In this document: positions 60,029 through 64,000 of the stretch, piece after piece
Layout of the letters: each line of letters opens with the position of its first letter
Numbering within the stretch: the first letter of the stretch is position 1
NCBI RefSeq assembly: GCF_036417845.1
Contig: NC_089983.1
Coordinates: 19,931,207 to 19,995,206, forward strand
Direction: 5' to 3'
From: Apteryx mantelli
Taxonomy: Eukaryota > Chordata > Aves > Apterygiformes > Apterygidae
Length of the DNA: 64,000 nt
Translations under genes and position numbers: made by a program
The notes under the pieces: model-generated
What the model was told of the DNA's origin: nothing
The model's input: the letters and a program-made list of their open reading frames with translations, nothing else
Database searches by the model: none

Positions 60029-63000
60029 ATTTATCTAATATAAATAATTTTACAAGTGAAGTATTCTGGATCTAATTGACATGCCTGTTTATATATGGGT
60101 TTTTTTTAATTACAAAGACATAATTTGATATTTTATATGACCAGTGTCTAGGAATGTTTTTACTGTTCTTAATTCTGAAAGCAATAAATCTTGCACAAAT
60201 TGTTTGCGTTAACTTTTGAAGTCTCTGTTTTCTTAACGTCTTTAATTGGGCTGTGGCTTCTTGGCTTTGTGACAAGATTTCTATCTTGAATGATAAAAGA
60301 ATGATAGCAACCACACTTGAGCCCAGCTGCTTTAGCGATTCTAAGTTTTGGTATACAGACCTTATGGCATCTGCAGAAATTGTAATTTTAAATTAATAAG
60401 AATGAAGGAGTCTTGTTTCTAGCATCACTAGTAGTAATATAGTGCTTGCAACTTCTGCCTGCTAGAAAGTTTGCAGGGTTGGACTAGTATAAATGAGTTC
60501 TGTATTTCTTCTATTCTGTCCAGAACAGAAAATTCAGAATAGAAAATTCCAAAGTTTATGGTCATAAAGTTTGAATTCATGTGCTTTTATTGCCCCCCTC
60601 CTCCCACCCTCCAATCTGGATTTTAACTAACAGGCACTGCAGTAAAACACTGTGGGACTGATGTCTTTCCACAGTGTGCAGATGTGTTTTTCTTAGCTGT
60701 GATTCTCATCAGGTAGTTTGGACTCTTCATTAAGTTTTGTAGCAGAGGAGAAAAGGGAAAAGGCTTGTGAAAAGGAAGAAATTTGAGTTTAAAACCAATC
60801 AATAAATGGGGAAGGACAAGAGCAACTTCTCTGTCTTTAAAAAAATTTTTTTTTCACTTCACCATTAGCATCATATTGCTTTAGGATATAAACATGGTTT
60901 TTCAATTCTCTGACATAATACTTTATGGAAAAGTTCTATTAAATATGATAGAAATCCAGTTTGTATTTTAGAAATTTTGTTCTAAAAATTTGTGTGTTTT
61001 GGAAACAGATGTCTTCCATATAATTTCTAAAGCATTTCTGAATTTCACTGGGTATTATGAAGAAGATTTTCACAGCTGTATAGTGAGGTGTTCCCATTCA
61101 AATTCCTCTGTAGTTGGACACTGAACTCCCATTTTTTGTCTTTGAAAACTTCCCACGGTACCTCTGAGTGTTTGGGAAAGGGCTCCATCACTCCATGTGT
61201 TTGTGCAGTGACTACTGCAATAGGAATGCAGCTTTGTTTGGGGCTTCTGAGAGCATTAGACATTGAAATATGTAACAAAATGTGGTTAAGAATCTAAAAC
61301 TATCTAGAGAATCACACTGATGAAGGAGTACTATGGATCTTATTAGGGAAGGTATAGGCTCTTTTTAAAAAAAAGAAAAGAAACTGTAATGCCAACATCA
61401 TTGTTCTAAAGGGTTTTAATAAGTAAGAAAAAAATCCTACAAATAACTCTGAAATGCTATAATGTTGTAAAACCAGCTTATACTGTTTTGAATATGAATC
61501 AGAAAGTTCATAGTGGCCAAATCTTGTGTTCCTCCATGCTGAACCTTTCATAAATATATAGGCAAGCAAAACACATTTCCTTTTTGAAAGAGTCTAAGGT
61601 ACCATTGCTCTATTTAAGATTTAGTTAAAGAACCAACAATTTTACATGTGTTTAGGGTTCCAGTTTTCACAGTAGGTAGAACCATAAACAATATATTTCT
61701 CTAAACATCCATGGCAAAATGGGATTTAATATACATTTTTAAATAGGATATATTTGTGGGGTGAAAAAATTTACTAAATATTCCACTCTTCATATGAGAA
61801 GACTGCATACCTGAAAATTTGAAATGTGGAGACCACAGGAGGGAATGTTGTGGCAAACATAGCTTCAAATAAATCAGAAGAAAATGTATGTGTGACTATC
61901 TCCTTCATAAGGGATAGTGTGTTACCTGTGTTTTCCTAGAATCAAAAAGGTGAATTATTTCTGAACTAATTTTATATGGTTCTGATATTAACCTGTGGTA
62001 ATAGGCAGGGAGGAGAAAGGAGCAAAGTTTAGGAATTCTGCAGGTGATTCCACATCAGTGTATCCCTTTCAGTAAAGCGCTTACTATCGATTACTGTATG
62101 CATGAGATATGAGGTGAGGTAGATTAGCAAGACCATTCCCAGTCAGATTAGTTTTACTCTTCCTTCATCATTAGCGTGCAGAAGGGAGTGGAAGTCAAAG
62201 GCATTTATTTTCATGGCTTTTTCCAAAGACTTGCATTTTCAGGGAATCATTTCAACCCTATGAACCTCTCTTCTTTTTTTGCTTGCTTGAAATAGGGATA
62301 GTACTCTTGTGTGCATACAACAGTTTGTATGAGAATTAATAAATATTGCATTTCTTGGTGGGTAGCAGCCTGATAATTGGTTTTAAAAATGTGAGACAAA
62401 TGCACTAGGATGGGAAGAGTTTTGTATTTGTTTGTGAGTATTAGATACAAAGATACTTCCCAAACTTTGGTTTAATATTAAGGGATGACGTAAATGAAGA
62501 ATCTATTATTTCTGACTCCACTTTCTTTTACATGTGGAGCTCCTGAAGTCACTGACTGTTTTGGGTCCAAACTGTTAAAATCTAAGGAAAGTTTCTCATC
62601 AACTTCAGCAAGGTTTGGTTTCAGGACCTTTAGGGAAGGGAATTTAAAGTGACAGCAATAAGCTTCTGTGCACCACACATGAGAACAAATTCATGTCATT
62701 ACCTTCCTAGATTTAATGTAGAAGTGAAATGATAATGTGGCTTCCCAACATTGTCAAAAACTGTAAATTATGTGCCTTTGATGTAACATATTGAAAACCC
62801 ATATGGGTAGTAGTTGCAGATTTTTCTGATGCCTGGCACTTTGTCCTAGCTGATATTTCCATACATACTCTACAGTTGAGTAAAACGTTGCCTTTCCCTC
62901 AGTCTGTAAAAAGCTGCATGGTGCATCACTTTGGTATGGAAGGTAAAAAAAGAAAAAAATTTCTATGTGTTATGTAGTGGAAACTATATGAAAGGAAATT

Positions 63001-63965
63001 AATGTTGTAGGTATTCCTCTTCTGCCAGTCCTCAGCGATAGTTCCAGATTACTGTTGTACAGAAATGCTGCATGTTACCACTTTGTGGTAACACCAGCTA
63101 GAATTCTTACAAGGCTTACGTATTCCATGTGACTTGTGGTAGAGGGGAAGGTAAGACTACCAGGCAGATCTGGAGTATTGCTTTGTGCAAAAAGTAGGAA
63201 AATTCAATCATCTTGGCATAGGTAAAATAATAATGAAGGAATCTTAACTAGAACAACAACAAAAAAAATTTCTCAGCTTTTACCTGCCTTGTCCTCTTGC
63301 TATTCTTCACTTATCCTTCTGAGCACCTGGTAGTACTTCTTTTCATTTTCATTCAGTGGCAGTGTTAGTCTAACTGCTTCACTGCTTGTCAAAGTCTGAT
63401 TAGTCCATTGACAGGAAAAATCAAAAAATAACAGCCAGAAATAAAGATACACAGTTCCCACAAAACTAAAAGTGGAATTTAAAAGTGAGTACTATACTTT
63501 CAGAATTCTTATGCTGAGCTCCTTAATGCTACATTTGAACCTGTTATACTAAAATTTTCCTTAAGCAGTTTGGGCAACAGTTGTCTTGTCATTTGTGGGG
63601 CATGCAGTTTTCCTCTAAAGCGGCATCTAAGTAAAGAACATACAGAATAGGATTTGCTTCTGTGGTATAATTATAAAAATAGCACTATCTGGAAGCAATT
63701 TGAAGAGTCCTTGCCACATGTACAGCACACCATAAAGACTTTCTGATTTTGAAACTATTTACTACTTCATCAGGCCCTTTGGTAACTGTAGCCATGTAAC
63801 ACTAAGAATATTATACAGTCATGTGATCTAACAATGTATTTCCATGTACAAAATAGGGTTAAGAAATGATAGTCAAAGTCGGTGTTCTGAGGATGTGAGG
63901 ATAAGTTATAAATCTAAGTACCATATTGCAGATTAAAAGACCTGATGTAAAGCACTTTTGGCTAA
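60029..63965. other. AT-rich intergenic stretch
   Basis: No gene or recognisable element. The ORFs are short and show no family features. Confidence 0.6.
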
Positions 63966-64000
63966 ATATTATATAAATATATAGTATATCTATATATGTG
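63966..64000. repeat. TA-rich low-complexity sequence at the right edge
   Basis: Imperfect (TA)n run continuing to the end of the window. Confidence 0.8.

Noticed and set aside
1-64000. CRISPR array, operon, phage or bacterial defence system
   Set aside because: There are no regularly spaced repeats, no dense co-directional ORFs and no ribosome-binding sites. Introns, a CpG island and CR1 show vertebrate nuclear DNA.
38100-64000. COL5A2 first exon (signal peptide)
   Set aside because: I looked for it as the expected neighbour, but no matching signal-peptide frame with a donor was seen. It presumably lies beyond the right edge.

Overview
The window looks like vertebrate nuclear DNA, most likely from a bird. 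Three observations support this: a GC-rich CpG-island promoter set in AT-rich sequence, coding exons interrupted by spliceosomal introns, and a 3'-truncated CR1 retroposon of the kind common in sauropsid genomes. No bacterial or phage gene organisation is present. Almost all open reading frames in the window are short chance frames.

Left end (1-2,650): the first four coding exons of WDR75 (UTP17), a nucleolar WD40 protein of the t-UTP/UtpA ribosome-biogenesis complex. They run leftwards on the minus strand, and the rest of the gene lies beyond position 1. The exons join in frame to give about the first 125 codons. The start codon is at 2561. Intron 1 appears to use a non-canonical GC-AG splice pair. 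A CpG island (about 2,090-3,110) covers exons 1-2 and the promoter. It also carries features of divergent rightward transcription: a 32-codon ORF with a good Kozak context, GT donors, and a double AATAAA signal near 3,890.

Right of the island (about 3.9-64 kb): a long AT-rich non-coding stretch. From mammalian synteny (WDR75 lies head-to-head with COL5A2 across a gene desert) I infer that this is the WDR75-COL5A2 intergenic region. I found no COL5A2 exon in the window. Recognisable content is a minus-strand retroviral-type LTR with TATA and AATAAA signals (17,007-17,878) beside a GC-rich block of unknown family, a CR1 3' end (about 30,590-30,728), a 48-bp near-perfect palindrome (12,479-12,526), a pre-miRNA-like hairpin (about 26,364-26,426), a degenerate tRNA-like segment (about 59,930-60,028), a CTCF-like motif (about 11,382-11,399), and simple repeats. 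Several short segments are bounded by good splice-site consensus and could be exons of long non-coding RNAs, six on the plus strand and two on the minus strand. Each is weak alone because such pairs occur by chance.

I see no multi-gene system and nothing I would call a new biological system. The items most worth testing are the GC-AG intron, the possible divergent lncRNA, the two hairpins and the LTR insertion.
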